Source of the DNA: Verrucomicrobiota bacterium
GTDB lineage: Bacteria > Verrucomicrobiota > Verrucomicrobiia > Limisphaerales > UBA9464
Assembly: GCA_947471985.1 (NCBI GenBank)
Contig: CANIZL010000032.1
Span: 1-58,426, forward strand
Reading direction: 5' to 3'
DNA length: 58,426 nucleotides
Of the stretch, positions 44,703-52,500 are shown piece by piece. The notes under the pieces were generated by a model. That model was not told the origin of the DNA. It did not search any database and worked only from the letters and a program-made list of their open reading frames with translations. Each line of letters starts with the position of its first letter. The stretch's first letter is position 1. A program made the position numbers and the translations under genes.

Positions 44703-45521
44703 TCAATCCTTCGAGGATAACGCCGTGCCGATGACGGGCATGGCCTTCCCCGGGCGGGTCGTCCGTTGCCGTTCGAGGCGATCCTTCCGAGGGGAATCCC
44801 AGGTGGATTCCAGCTGGAGCGGGGCAACCGGGGCCGTGCAGCACGGTGCCCCCGGGGTATAGGTCAGCCGGACTTTCCCGGGCGATACGTCGATTTCGGT
44901 GTAGCTGACCGTCGCGGCCTCCGGGCGGTGCATGCAGATGGAGTTCGGACCGCACTCGGGCGCGTGCGATCGATGAAACCGTCGGAGCCAGTCCCCGGTG
45001 CCGACGGATTTTTGGTCGAGAGCCGCCCCAAAAGTCCGCCCCCGGATGCGCTGCGCAGCGGGTTCATCAAACCCCGAGGAAATCCAAATTCCGGTCCGCC
45101 ACGGGTGCACACGGTGCTGCAGTTGCCGCCGATCCCAGCACCACTCGACTACGGCCCGGGCTTCCGGGAAGACGCCGATCAGGCGAAAGGGATTTACCTC
45201 CGCGAGCGTCCTTCGAGTGAGGGCTTGGGTCACTTCATCGGAGGTGTTTAACGGGAGCGCCATCGGGACAATTTCGCCCCGACTGACCGCTTTCCCCACG
45301 ACCCGGTGCGGCACGGAGTACCAGTTCAAAAGAGCATAGGCGATGCCCGAATCATTGACGCCGATCCACGTGCCGCCGCTGGGTTCGGAGGGATAAAGGG
45401 CGAAGCGATTCCCGATGCGGTGGGCGGCCGCGGGGATCGCGTCCACCCGGCTCCGTTGTTCGTCCCGGTTCATGCCGAGAACGTAACCGGTGCGACGCGC
45501 AATGATGGTGGCGGTGCACAT
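44703..45521 (-). CDS. NRDE-family (TANGO2-like) protein
   Basis: 272 residues. The start at 45521 gives MCTATIIARRTGYVLGMNRDE: Cys2, exposed after Met removal, is the presumed nucleophile of this Ntn-hydrolase-like family, and NRDE (18-21) is its name motif. SGGTWIGVNDSGIAYALLNW is also conserved. The biochemical role is unresolved in bacteria. It is last in a leftward operon, 5 nt after the VTT/ATP-grasp gene. The longer frame that overlaps that gene is rejected. Confidence 0.85.
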   Translation of the reverse strand: MCTATIIARRTGYVLGMNRDEQRSRVDAIPAAAHRIGNRFALYPSEPSGGTWIGVNDSGIAYALLNWYSVPHRVVGKAVSRGEIVPMALPLNTSDEVTQALTRRTLAEVNPFRLIGVFPEARAVVEWCWDRRQLQHRVHPWRTGIWISSGFDEPAAQRIRGRTFGAALDQKSVGTGDWLRRFHRSHAPECGPNSICMHRPEAATVSYTEIDVSPGKVRLTYTPGAPCCTAPVAPLQLESTWDSPRKDRLERQRTTRPGKAMPVIGTALSSKD

Positions 45522-45526
45522 GGGGA

Positions 45527-47188
45527 TCAGTCGGCGGGCGGGTAGGTGGCGATTTGTGCGTTGGTGGCCCGCCACGTGTGCCAGAGCTCGGTCGGTCGGG
45601 TGGTGGTGGCACCCCGTTGACGGTTCGCCGCGCCGATCGCGAAAACCAGTTCCCACTGTTGGAAAAGGGTGCGGTACGCCGCCACCAACGAATTGCGGCT
45701 GTCGTAGATGCTCGTCGCCTCGGAGGCCGCACCGTTGAGTTCGATGATTTGAAAATCCTTCCCGGCCCGTAAAGTGGACTCGGATTCATAGCGGATGTCG
45801 TAGCGGCCAATGTAAAAACCGGTGAGTCGCGTGGAGATGGCGTCGATGCTTCGTTCCAGGTCCTCGGTCCACAGACGTGCGCCGTCCTGAAAAATGCAGC
45901 CCTGGGCATGATTGCCCGCCTCGACGAGCTTCTGGGAGATCCCCGCAGGCAGGACTTCAGCACGCCGTTCGCCCAGCCGTTGAAAATACTTGTCGGCCAC
46001 AAAGCGGGCCCGGGGATCACGCCAGATCAGTTCTTCCAGGCTATGAATTCCATCGCCGGTGACGGTGGGGAAAATCTTTTCGGTGATCGCGAAGATGCGC
46101 CCGCGAGGTTCGTGGGGAAACCGATAGTAAAAGACCCCGATCTCGTGCGGGCCCGGTGCGTAGCGTTGGACGATGAGTGGCGCGGTCGTGGACGCCAGAT
46201 ACGCGTAGGTCTGATCCGGGGAACGAATGAGTTTTACTCCGACGCCACGCTGGCCCACGTCGGGTTTGAGAATGAAGGGATAATCGATTTTCTCCGTGGC
46301 GCAGAGCTGACGCAGGGAGGCCAGTCGTTCAAGCGTGGTCGCGCCTTCGATCCGATGGGCTGCGGCGGTGAATTCCGGGCTGGTGGCCAGAAGATCGCGG
46401 AGGGTGGCAATTTTGGATTCACCCACAATGCCACCGGAAAAAATGCCGGGATTGGCGGCGGTCGGGACGGTGAAACCGCGGTATCGCACCGCCAACCGAA
46501 GATAGTTGAGAACGACCGGCAGGTAGAACAGCGAAGCGGGCCAGAACTCCCAACGTGTCCAGCGTCCCGCCGCGGCGGCGGCCCGGCGGCGGAAATCCTG
46601 CTGAAAGAGCCGCAGGCTGAGGCGCAGGGCGACGGTCAGAATCAATACGAGGGCGATCAGCACCCAAGCGTGGGAGTTCCAACGTTGGAGCGCGCTCGAC
46701 AGTGCCGGACCGCCGACGCGGGCGAGGAGGAAAATGCCCGTCGTCCAGACGGCGACCGCCGTGCCGGTGGCCAGCAGAAATCGTCCGAATGGCAGGCGGA
46801 GAAATCCCGCCGCCAGATACGTGGGCAGGCGGGTCCCTGGAACAAAACGACTGCTGAACAACAACCAGATGCCGTGTTGGGAAAACCAGTTCTCGCTGCG
46901 GGCGACGGCGGTCGGATTGAAAAAACGCTTGGCCCATCGGTGTTGCAGCAGCGGCCGGCCCAGCCCTCGGGCGAGCAGATACAGGAGCGCATCCCCCAGC
47001 CAGATACCGAGGAAGACACCGGTCCATGCCAGGTGCCAGGGCAGGCGGCCCGCCGCCGACAGAAGGGCGGCTCCAATCGTCGGCACGTCTTCCTGCACCA
47101 AGGTCAGCAGTCCCAGAATCAGGGCCTGGGTCCCGGGCGTCGCATCGGTCCACCCGGTGGGCAGCCAAAGTGGGGCTGGGTCGGTCAT
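45527..47188 (-). CDS. Fusion of a DedA/VTT membrane domain and an ATP-grasp ligase
   Basis: 553 residues. Residues about 10-200 form a VTT (SNARE-associated/DedA) membrane domain, with the re-entrant signature RFVPGTRLPTYLAAGFL. A membrane segment and linker lead to a cytosolic ATP-grasp domain (about 270-510): nucleotide loop FILKPDVGQRGVGV, IVQRYAPGPHEIG, and Mg-binding FYIGRYDIRYE with IIELNGAASE. VTT proteins move lipids or lipid carriers; ATP-grasp enzymes join a carboxylate to an amine or thiol. The fusion suggests a membrane-tethered ligase acting on a lipid-linked or small-molecule substrate. Its ATG overlaps the DinB stop (ATGA). Confidence 0.85.
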   Translation of the reverse strand: MTDPAPLWLPTGWTDATPGTQALILGLLTLVQEDVPTIGAALLSAAGRLPWHLAWTGVFLGIWLGDALLYLLARGLGRPLLQHRWAKRFFNPTAVARSENWFSQHGIWLLFSSRFVPGTRLPTYLAAGFLRLPFGRFLLATGTAVAVWTTGIFLLARVGGPALSSALQRWNSHAWVLIALVLILTVALRLSLRLFQQDFRRRAAAAAGRWTRWEFWPASLFYLPVVLNYLRLAVRYRGFTVPTAANPGIFSGGIVGESKIATLRDLLATSPEFTAAAHRIEGATTLERLASLRQLCATEKIDYPFILKPDVGQRGVGVKLIRSPDQTYAYLASTTAPLIVQRYAPGPHEIGVFYYRFPHEPRGRIFAITEKIFPTVTGDGIHSLEELIWRDPRARFVADKYFQRLGERRAEVLPAGISQKLVEAGNHAQGCIFQDGARLWTEDLERSIDAISTRLTGFYIGRYDIRYESESTLRAGKDFQIIELNGAASEATSIYDSRNSLVAAYRTLFQQWELVFAIGAANRQRGATTTRPTELWHTWRATNAQIATYPPAD

Positions 47189-47808
47189 GCGGCGGTGCCG
47201 GGCGTGGTGGAATTCCGATGCCGCCGGGTCGAGGGTGCCAGTCCAAAATGTTCCGGCAGCGGCCCATTCGTCAGCTGGGAGAGGACGGCCATCAGAGCGT
47301 AGTGATGGATCGCATGCGTGATGGCGTAGACCAATTCGCGGCCCAGGGTGGAATGGGTCACCGGCGCATTCCCTGCGGCGTAACTGACCTCGCAGCGGGT
47401 CTGGACCGGTGCTTCAAGACACTCAAGCGGCAGCTGCTCCAGTTGGGCGCGCAGGCGCTGCGTCGCGGCCAGGGCAAACTCCGGGTGCAATTCAATCCGC
47501 ACATCCCGTTCCCGCTGATCGTAGTCGACCTTCTGCCCTTCGAGATCTCGCAATAGGCTGGTGAAGTGGTCCAGGCAGTGCCGGTAATGTCCGCCCATCG
47601 AGGCATCGAACGCTTGCGGCACCCGTTGCTGGTATGTTTCGGCGGACACCGTTAGGAGCAGGATTTCACCTTGGGCGAGAATGGCTGTCGCGGCGTCGAT
47701 AATCCGTCGGGCATCCTCGTGGCAACGTGGCTCGATCACCTCGTTGCTTCGACGTACGGCGTTTGCCTGGGCCGGGACTTCTTCAGGGGTGATTTGGCTG
47801 GACATCAT
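47185..47808 (-). CDS. DinB-superfamily four-helix protein
   Basis: 207 residues, beginning at the ATGATG at 47808/47805. A four-helix bundle carries the metal-type His positions, GGHYRHCLDHFTSLL and YAITHAIHHYALMAVL. The DinB superfamily includes damage-inducible proteins of unknown role and metal-dependent thiol S-transferases (bacillithiol/mycothiol type). With an ATP-grasp ligase, DoxX and redoxins beside it, a thiol-related role is attractive but unproven. It overlaps the downstream fusion gene by 4 nt and starts 22 nt after DoxX. Confidence 0.8.
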   Translation of the reverse strand: MMSSQITPEEVPAQANAVRRSNEVIEPRCHEDARRIIDAATAILAQGEILLLTVSAETYQQRVPQAFDASMGGHYRHCLDHFTSLLRDLEGQKVDYDQRERDVRIELHPEFALAATQRLRAQLEQLPLECLEAPVQTRCEVSYAAGNAPVTHSTLGRELVYAITHAIHHYALMAVLSQLTNGPLPEHFGLAPSTRRHRNSTTPGTAA

Positions 47809-47830
47809 GGGGCGTGTGGGAGGGGCCGGT

Positions 47831-48313
47831 TCAGTGCCGACAGCCTTCGGTGGTACAACCCCCATCCGGCTGAGGACTAAGGAATGCGCCGATGACGGGG
47901 ATCTGGTGCCGGCGCAGAAGCAGGATGCCGAAACTGCAGGCCAGCACCAGAACGGCGAGGGCGAACAATAAACCGCCGTCATTCTGCACTTCGATCCCAA
48001 GTCGGGTCAGATGGCTGCCGATGGCGCCGGTCATTACCCCAAGGGCGATCAGGGCGCCCAAGGTTACCGTGTGGGGCACGAGCAACAGCACCACCGCGAC
48101 CAATTCAGTAAGCCCGGCGGCGATGCGTCCCCACGGCTCCACGCCGAGAGTGGTGAAGATATAGCGGGATTCCGGTGCACCGCTGAATTTGAAGAACAGC
48201 GTCTGCGCCAGAATGCCAGCGGCGATGAGTTGGAGGAACCAGCTGGCGATGGTTTTAAGTTTGCAGGAAGGCATGGCAGGAGGGGTGTGGGAGTTTTCCT
48301 GGAGGTCATTCAC
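47831..48313 (-). CDS. DoxX-family membrane protein
   Basis: 160 residues from the GTG at 48313, which overlaps the upstream stop (GTGA) and has AAGGA 9-10 nt ahead; a TTG at 48331 is less likely. There are four membrane helices (SWFLQLIAAGILAQTLFFKF, ELVAVVLLLVPHTVTLGALI, ALGVMTGAIGSHLTRLG, LLFALAVLVLACSFGILLL) and a short tail with two Cys (CTTEGC). DoxX proteins are linked to thiosulfate oxidation or to thiol stress responses. It is the second gene of the leftward redox operon. Confidence 0.85.
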   Translation of the reverse strand: MNDLQENSHTPPAMPSCKLKTIASWFLQLIAAGILAQTLFFKFSGAPESRYIFTTLGVEPWGRIAAGLTELVAVVLLLVPHTVTLGALIALGVMTGAIGSHLTRLGIEVQNDGGLLFALAVLVLACSFGILLLRRHQIPVIGAFLSPQPDGGCTTEGCRH

Positions 48314-49272
48314 CGGAAAATTTCCTTCCAATGCGCATCGGCCCGTTGGGTTTGATTCGCCTCATCCCGGTTCCAGTCCTTGATGGCGTTGGCATAGAAC
48401 GCCTTGAAAAACAGGAAGAGCCGGCCGTTGGTGACTTTAAAATTGGTCGGGTCGATCTCGACCTTCTCACCCTTGGCCATCGCCGTGGCGCACCAGCCTC
48501 CGTAGGTCGGCAGATACCGATCGGGAGCTTGGAGAAACGCCTTCCGGTGGTCTTCCGAGGCGAAGTAATAAGTGACGCCCCGATGGGAGGTGCTGATCGT
48601 TTTCTGACCCTTGAGCGCTTTGTTTTCGGTCAGGTATCCGACCGGGTCATATCCGCTCAACGCCAAATGGTCCGGGCCGAGGTTGTAGTGGGGCAATCCC
48701 ACGGACGGTTTGGACTTCAATTCGGCGAGCTTGGCGGTGAATTGTTCGTACGAATAGCGGTCCGTGTTGTCCCGCCCCAGGTAGCGAAATACTTCACGGC
48801 CCGCGGGATTCAGGAGCACCAGCGCGGGATAGTGCACGGTTTGTCCGTGGAACTTAAAGCCGCCGGGAATGCCGTACTGGTCGGCCAGTTTGGCCTCCGG
48901 ATCGCGGAAGATGGAGAGATCCGCGAAATCATCCCCGCGATTCGCCGCGTCGGACCATTTCTTGATCGCCTCCGAGTCGTCGGGTTTGAGGAAGACGTGC
49001 ACAACGTCGGTGACGTCCTTGGACTTCACCGCGTAATCCCGCGTGTGCTTCAGGCAGTAGGGGCATTCGGTCTGAAGCAGAAAATGCAGGGCGACATATT
49101 TTCCCCGGGCTTCGGACAGCTTGAAGTGTTGGCCAGTGGCCGGGGCCTCCACGGTGAAATCAGCGGGAGGCGCGGCGTTGAGTCGCGAAAGGGGAGCGAA
49201 GAGCGTCATACCGGCGGCAAGGGCCAGGAGACTCCGGAGGAATCGGGAGGCGGGCAGACAGGGGGATTTCAT
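48310..49272 (-). CDS. Secreted redoxin-YHS domain fusion
   Basis: 320 residues. The start at 49272 (MKSPCLPASRFLRSLLALAAG) begins a signal peptide ending near LNAAPP. Residues about 35-175 are an AhpC/TSA-type thioredoxin fold with CPYC in LLQTECPYCLKH. Residues about 195-300 are a YHS domain (LALSGYDPVGYLTENKALKG ... YGGWCATAMA), a small domain often involved in metal binding. The pair suggests a periplasmic thiol-redox function linked to copper or another metal. It heads an operon running to NRDE and overlaps DoxX by GTGA. The longer frame upstream is not protein-like. Confidence 0.85.
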   Translation of the reverse strand: MKSPCLPASRFLRSLLALAAGMTLFAPLSRLNAAPPADFTVEAPATGQHFKLSEARGKYVALHFLLQTECPYCLKHTRDYAVKSKDVTDVVHVFLKPDDSEAIKKWSDAANRGDDFADLSIFRDPEAKLADQYGIPGGFKFHGQTVHYPALVLLNPAGREVFRYLGRDNTDRYSYEQFTAKLAELKSKPSVGLPHYNLGPDHLALSGYDPVGYLTENKALKGQKTISTSHRGVTYYFASEDHRKAFLQAPDRYLPTYGGWCATAMAKGEKVEIDPTNFKVTNGRLFLFFKAFYANAIKDWNRDEANQTQRADAHWKEIFR

Positions 49273-49388
49273 AAAATCGTGATGCGGTTCAAAAAAGTTT
49301 CGGGTGCGGTAATCTGACGGGGATTTGTCCCGGAATCGTCCGCGGCTGTGGGTGGGTCGGAGCCGGTGGAAAAACCTTACCAAAAACT

Positions 49389-50219
49389 TTACGACGAAAG
49401 AGCGGACGCTGCCTTCGATGCCGGTACCGCGGGTGGTTGGTCGGCTCGTGAAGTGGCGGCGTGCGGGTCGCACTCCCGCAGGCGCACGACGGCGGACCGA
49501 AGTTCCTGCGCGAGTTGTTTGCGATCGGCGCCGGTCGCGGACATTTCAGCGAAACGCAGTCGCGCTCCCAGCTTTTGTTTGCGCAGAAGATTCAGCAGAT
49601 GCGGGACGAGGGTCATGTCCCGCCAGTAACAGACTTCATCCGCCACGCTGCCGTCGCTGACGGTGTAGGCGATGTGCCCGACCGATAAATCGTGCGGTGA
49701 CCCGACGGCGGCTTCCAGTAGGGACGATTTGAAGGGCAACACGTCGCGGCCGTCGGACGTCGTCCCTTCCGGGAAAAGTACGACGAGCATGCCGGCGTCC
49801 AGGGCGGCACGGATTTCCCCGGCCACGCGGGCCGCCGCCGAGCGCGCTTCGCGTTGCAGATAGAGGGTTCCCGCCCGGGACGCGAACCAGCCGAACACCG
49901 GCCAGCCGCGGACTTCTAGTTTGGCCACGAAGATGCAGGGGGTGGTGGCGCTGAGGACCAGGATGTCGAGGTAGCTGAGGTGATTGCAGACCAGCAGACC
50001 CCGAGTCGGCATCGGCCCGTGGACTTCGTGTTCGAGCGAAAAGACGCGCAAAACCCGGCGACAAACGTGTTGCAACCAACGGGCCCGCGGGGACGGGGCG
50101 AGTGTCCCGCCGTGTCTCACCGAAAGCGCCGCGAACCGGAGTGCAGAGTAGCCAAGTTCCCCGGCCAATCGGGCACAGCGACCCATTACGCGAAGGGGGT
50201 GTCGAGGGGCGTCGTTCAT
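49389..50219 (-). CDS. olsA: PlsC-type acyltransferase, probable lyso-ornithine lipid acyltransferase
   Basis: 276 residues, start at 50219 overlapping the olsB stop (ATGA). The catalytic HX4D box is NHLSYLD (His80, Asp85) and the acyl-acceptor motif is LFPEGTTSDG (148-156). A hydrophobic or amphipathic N-terminal part anchors it at the inner membrane. Alone it could be any lysophospholipid acyltransferase. Coupling to an OlsB-type N-acyltransferase makes the second, ester-forming step of ornithine lipid synthesis the best reading. The C-terminus is a short polar tail. Confidence 0.75.
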   Translation of the reverse strand: MNDAPRHPLRVMGRCARLAGELGYSALRFAALSVRHGGTLAPSPRARWLQHVCRRVLRVFSLEHEVHGPMPTRGLLVCNHLSYLDILVLSATTPCIFVAKLEVRGWPVFGWFASRAGTLYLQREARSAAARVAGEIRAALDAGMLVVLFPEGTTSDGRDVLPFKSSLLEAAVGSPHDLSVGHIAYTVSDGSVADEVCYWRDMTLVPHLLNLLRKQKLGARLRFAEMSATGADRKQLAQELRSAVVRLRECDPHAATSRADQPPAVPASKAASALSS

Positions 50220-50992
50220 GCCGGGGATCCGCCGAGAAAACGCGCCCGCACCAGGGACGGCAAGGCCTCCAGATCGAGCAGGGTGAGGAAATCGATGGTG
50301 CCAAATTGCCGATCCAGTGCGGGGGGTCCGCAGATTCGGGCACCCACCGTGAGGTAGGCCTGGAGTAGTTTCGGGATTCGTGGTGACTCTTCCGCCAGGC
50401 GATCGAGGGGGCATTCAAAAGCCGGCCTCGGGCGCGTGCGCCAAGGGGCTTCACTCAGGTGCTGGCGGTAAAGATGAGCATAGGCCGAGGCCCCTACCGC
50501 CGGATCGATCGAGGTGAGGGAGCTGCAACCACAGAGGTACCTTCCGCCGCGGTCCTCCGCGTAACGGGCGATGCCCTTCCAAAGAAGCCCGAGCACCACG
50601 AGATTGCGATGCTCCCGATGGACACACGCCCGGCCCAATTCGATCAACTGGTTCCGCAGGGGTTCGAACGGGCCGAAATCAAATTCCTGCTCGCTGTAGT
50701 AGCCGCGGTTTTCCGCCGCGGTTCGGCCGGTCTGCATCCGATAAGTCCCCACGACGGTATCCGTCGGTGCATGGACGACGAGCAGATGATCGCACACTGC
50801 GTCGAAGGGGTCCGCGTCCAGTCCCGTCGCGCGGGATTCCGGCAACCCTTCGTTGAGTTCCAGGTTGAAGACGGCGTAACGCAGGGCCTGAGCGGCGCGG
50901 ACGTCGTCGGCACCACGCGCGAGATGGGTGGTGTAGGTGGACTCGGATCGGACCTGCAACCGGGCGGGGGCGGGGAGGGGAGGGAGGCGCAT
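50216..50992 (-). CDS. olsB: OlsB-type N-acyltransferase (ornithine lipid synthesis)
   Basis: 258 residues of the GNAT/hemolysin-like acyltransferase family. Recognisable segments: AAQALRYAVFNLELNEGLPE, DPFDAVCDHLLVVH, VVGTYRMQTG, YYSEQEFDFGPF, ELGRACVHREHRN and GLLWKGIARY. It would transfer a 3-hydroxyacyl group from ACP to the alpha amine of ornithine, giving lyso-ornithine lipid, which OlsA then completes. Such phosphorus-free lipids often replace phospholipids under phosphate limitation. No Pho box was recognised upstream. Confidence 0.75.
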   Translation of the reverse strand: MRLPPLPAPARLQVRSESTYTTHLARGADDVRAAQALRYAVFNLELNEGLPESRATGLDADPFDAVCDHLLVVHAPTDTVVGTYRMQTGRTAAENRGYYSEQEFDFGPFEPLRNQLIELGRACVHREHRNLVVLGLLWKGIARYAEDRGGRYLCGCSSLTSIDPAVGASAYAHLYRQHLSEAPWRTRPRPAFECPLDRLAEESPRIPKLLQAYLTVGARICGPPALDRQFGTIDFLTLLDLEALPSLVRARFLGGSPA

Positions 50993-51070
50993 GAATTTCC
51001 GGCGGACAAATCAGCCGCCGGCCCTCATTCGTCGTCTCCCGGGAGGAAACCTTACACCCGCCGGAGCGAA

Positions 51071-51376
51071 TTATTTCGCGGCTTCCCGCAGGGCCCGTTC
51101 GCAGCGTTGGCGGGCCGCGGGGGAAAGGGTAACCGATGGCGTCGCGTCCCCGCCGTGGGGATGTGCCTGAACGAGTTCACGGAGTCGGAGGATTTGATCG
51201 CCATAGCGACGGCACCGTTGGCACAAAGCTCTATGAAGGCGCACTCCGAGCCGCGGCAGGAACGGCAGCGGGTGATCCAAAGCCTGGGACTGAAGCCGCG
51301 CCGCCTCCCGACAGTTGGGCGAAAGCGCACGCAGGTTAATGAGCAGTGCTCGGGCCGGTTGGACGAGTGGGGGCAT
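51071..51376 (-). CDS. Zinc-binding anti-sigma-like protein, copy 2
   Basis: 101 residues, start at 51376. It shares a core with the gene just upstream: SPNCREAARLQSQALDHPLPF followed by RLHRALCQRC, which is the H-x3-C-x2-C zinc anti-sigma (ZAS) motif. It lacks a membrane helix. Such proteins hold ECF sigma factors and release them when zinc or thiol status changes. It lies 28 bp after copy 1. Confidence 0.7.
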   Translation of the reverse strand: MPPLVQPARALLINLRALSPNCREAARLQSQALDHPLPFLPRLGVRLHRALCQRCRRYGDQILRLRELVQAHPHGGDATPSVTLSPAARQRCERALREAAK

Positions 51377-51404
51377 GGCGGTGGGCGCGTTGGGGTGCGA
51401 AGGC

Positions 51405-51713
51405 CTAATGCCGGGATTCCTCGCGCAGACGCTGGAGAATGCGTTCGCGGGCTTCCGGCGATAATCCTCGCGGGGCCGGGGTTCCCGGCGCATCCGCCAA
51501 ACCGGGCGCCGCGTGGTGCAGAAGCCGGAGATGCTTCTCATAGCGCAGGCACCAGACGCAGATCAGATGGTGAAGGCGCATGCGCCACCGCAACCGGAAG
51601 GGGAGTGGTTGCTCCAGGGAACGGGACGCCAGGCGAGACATTTCCGCACAGTTCGGCGTGTGATTCCAGACCCAGACCACCCAGCGCATTTTTAAGGATT
51701 GAAGCCACTTCAT
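51405..51713 (-). CDS. Zinc-binding anti-sigma-like protein, copy 1
   Basis: 102 residues. The ATG at 51713 follows AAAGGA by 5-6 nt and begins 1 nt after the ECF sigma stop. The ZAS motif is RLHHLICVWC (H-x3-C-x2-C), preceded by TPNCAEMSRLASRSLEQPLPF. No transmembrane segment follows, so it should be a soluble anti-sigma factor. Its core is paralogous to the next gene. Tight coupling makes the upstream ECF factor its most likely partner. Confidence 0.8.
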   Translation of the reverse strand: MKWLQSLKMRWVVWVWNHTPNCAEMSRLASRSLEQPLPFRLRWRMRLHHLICVWCLRYEKHLRLLHHAAPGLADAPGTPAPRGLSPEARERILQRLREESRH

Positions 51714-51714
51714 C

Positions 51715-52350
51715 TCAATCCTTTCTCCCAAACCAGTGGGTTTCAAGGCATCGCCGCAAGGCCATGCGGGCGCGGTGCAGCATCACCCAGAGATTGCTCT
51801 CGGTAATGTTCAGCGTTTCGCAAATCTCCCCGCTTTTCACGCCGTCGACTTCGCGCAGGGTGAAGACCGTCGCGATGGTCCGCGGCAGCTTGCTGGAGCA
51901 GTCGCGATAAACCTGCCAGAAGGCGGCACTGTCGAGATTGGCCCCGGGCCCCGTCGACCATTCCATGGGGCCCAGGTCATGGTCGGGTTGGTGAATCCAG
52001 CCGTCCTTGAACAGGCCATCCGGGATGAAACACTCCTTTTCCTCATCCTGGTAGAACTCCAGATCGGTGAACGAGGATTCGCGGCTGGCCTTGCGGTAGT
52101 AGTCGAGAATCTTGTTTTTCAGGATTCCCACCAGCCAGCTCTTTTCGGCGCTGCGCCCGGCGAACGTTCCGGCGCCCTTGAGCGCCGCCAAAAAAGTTTC
52201 CTGTACCATGTCCTCGGCCCGCGCCGGATGGCGCAGTCGGGAGAGGGCAAATTGATACAGGTGATCGCCATGCTCCGCCACCCAGCGCTCGGGGTCCGAG
52301 AGCCGCGACGGCGCCGGGTTGGTTTCTGCCACGACAGGATCTACTTCCAC
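51715..52350 (-). CDS. ECF sigma factor
   Basis: 211 residues from a GTG at 52350. Region 2 (about 28-95) has HLYQFALSRLRHPARAEDMV, QETFLAALKGAGTFAG and KSWLVGILKNKILDYYRK. Region 4 (about 140-200) has LPRTIATVFTLREVDGVKSG, EICETLNITESNLWVMLHRA and RMALRRCLE. A 45-residue acidic/aromatic linker between them (FTDLEFYQDEEKECFIPDGL) is longer than usual. It is followed directly by two ZAS anti-sigma paralogs, suggesting a thiol- or zinc-responsive regulon. No ECF-type promoter is clear upstream. Confidence 0.9.
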   Translation of the reverse strand: MEVDPVVAETNPAPSRLSDPERWVAEHGDHLYQFALSRLRHPARAEDMVQETFLAALKGAGTFAGRSAEKSWLVGILKNKILDYYRKASRESSFTDLEFYQDEEKECFIPDGLFKDGWIHQPDHDLGPMEWSTGPGANLDSAAFWQVYRDCSSKLPRTIATVFTLREVDGVKSGEICETLNITESNLWVMLHRARMALRRCLETHWFGRKD

Positions 52351-52500
52351 AATGCTAGACGTTGATGCGCTTTCTCGGTCAGGCCTGAACCCGAGGGGAG
52401 GACCAGCCGATTATCGGTTATGTCGCCCCGGGAACCGAAACCTGACAACATTTCTTCGCGCCGGCGACGTCCGCCCGTCCCGGCATGAGTCAGCCAGCCA

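Noticed and set aside
45908-47302. Rightward 464-codon frame opposite the VTT/ATP-grasp gene
   Set aside because: Arg/Gly/Gln-rich and featureless; the leftward frame has full domain signatures and overlapping operon junctions.
50459-51910. Rightward 483-codon frame across olsB and the anti-sigma genes
   Set aside because: Crosses several coupled leftward genes and matches no family.
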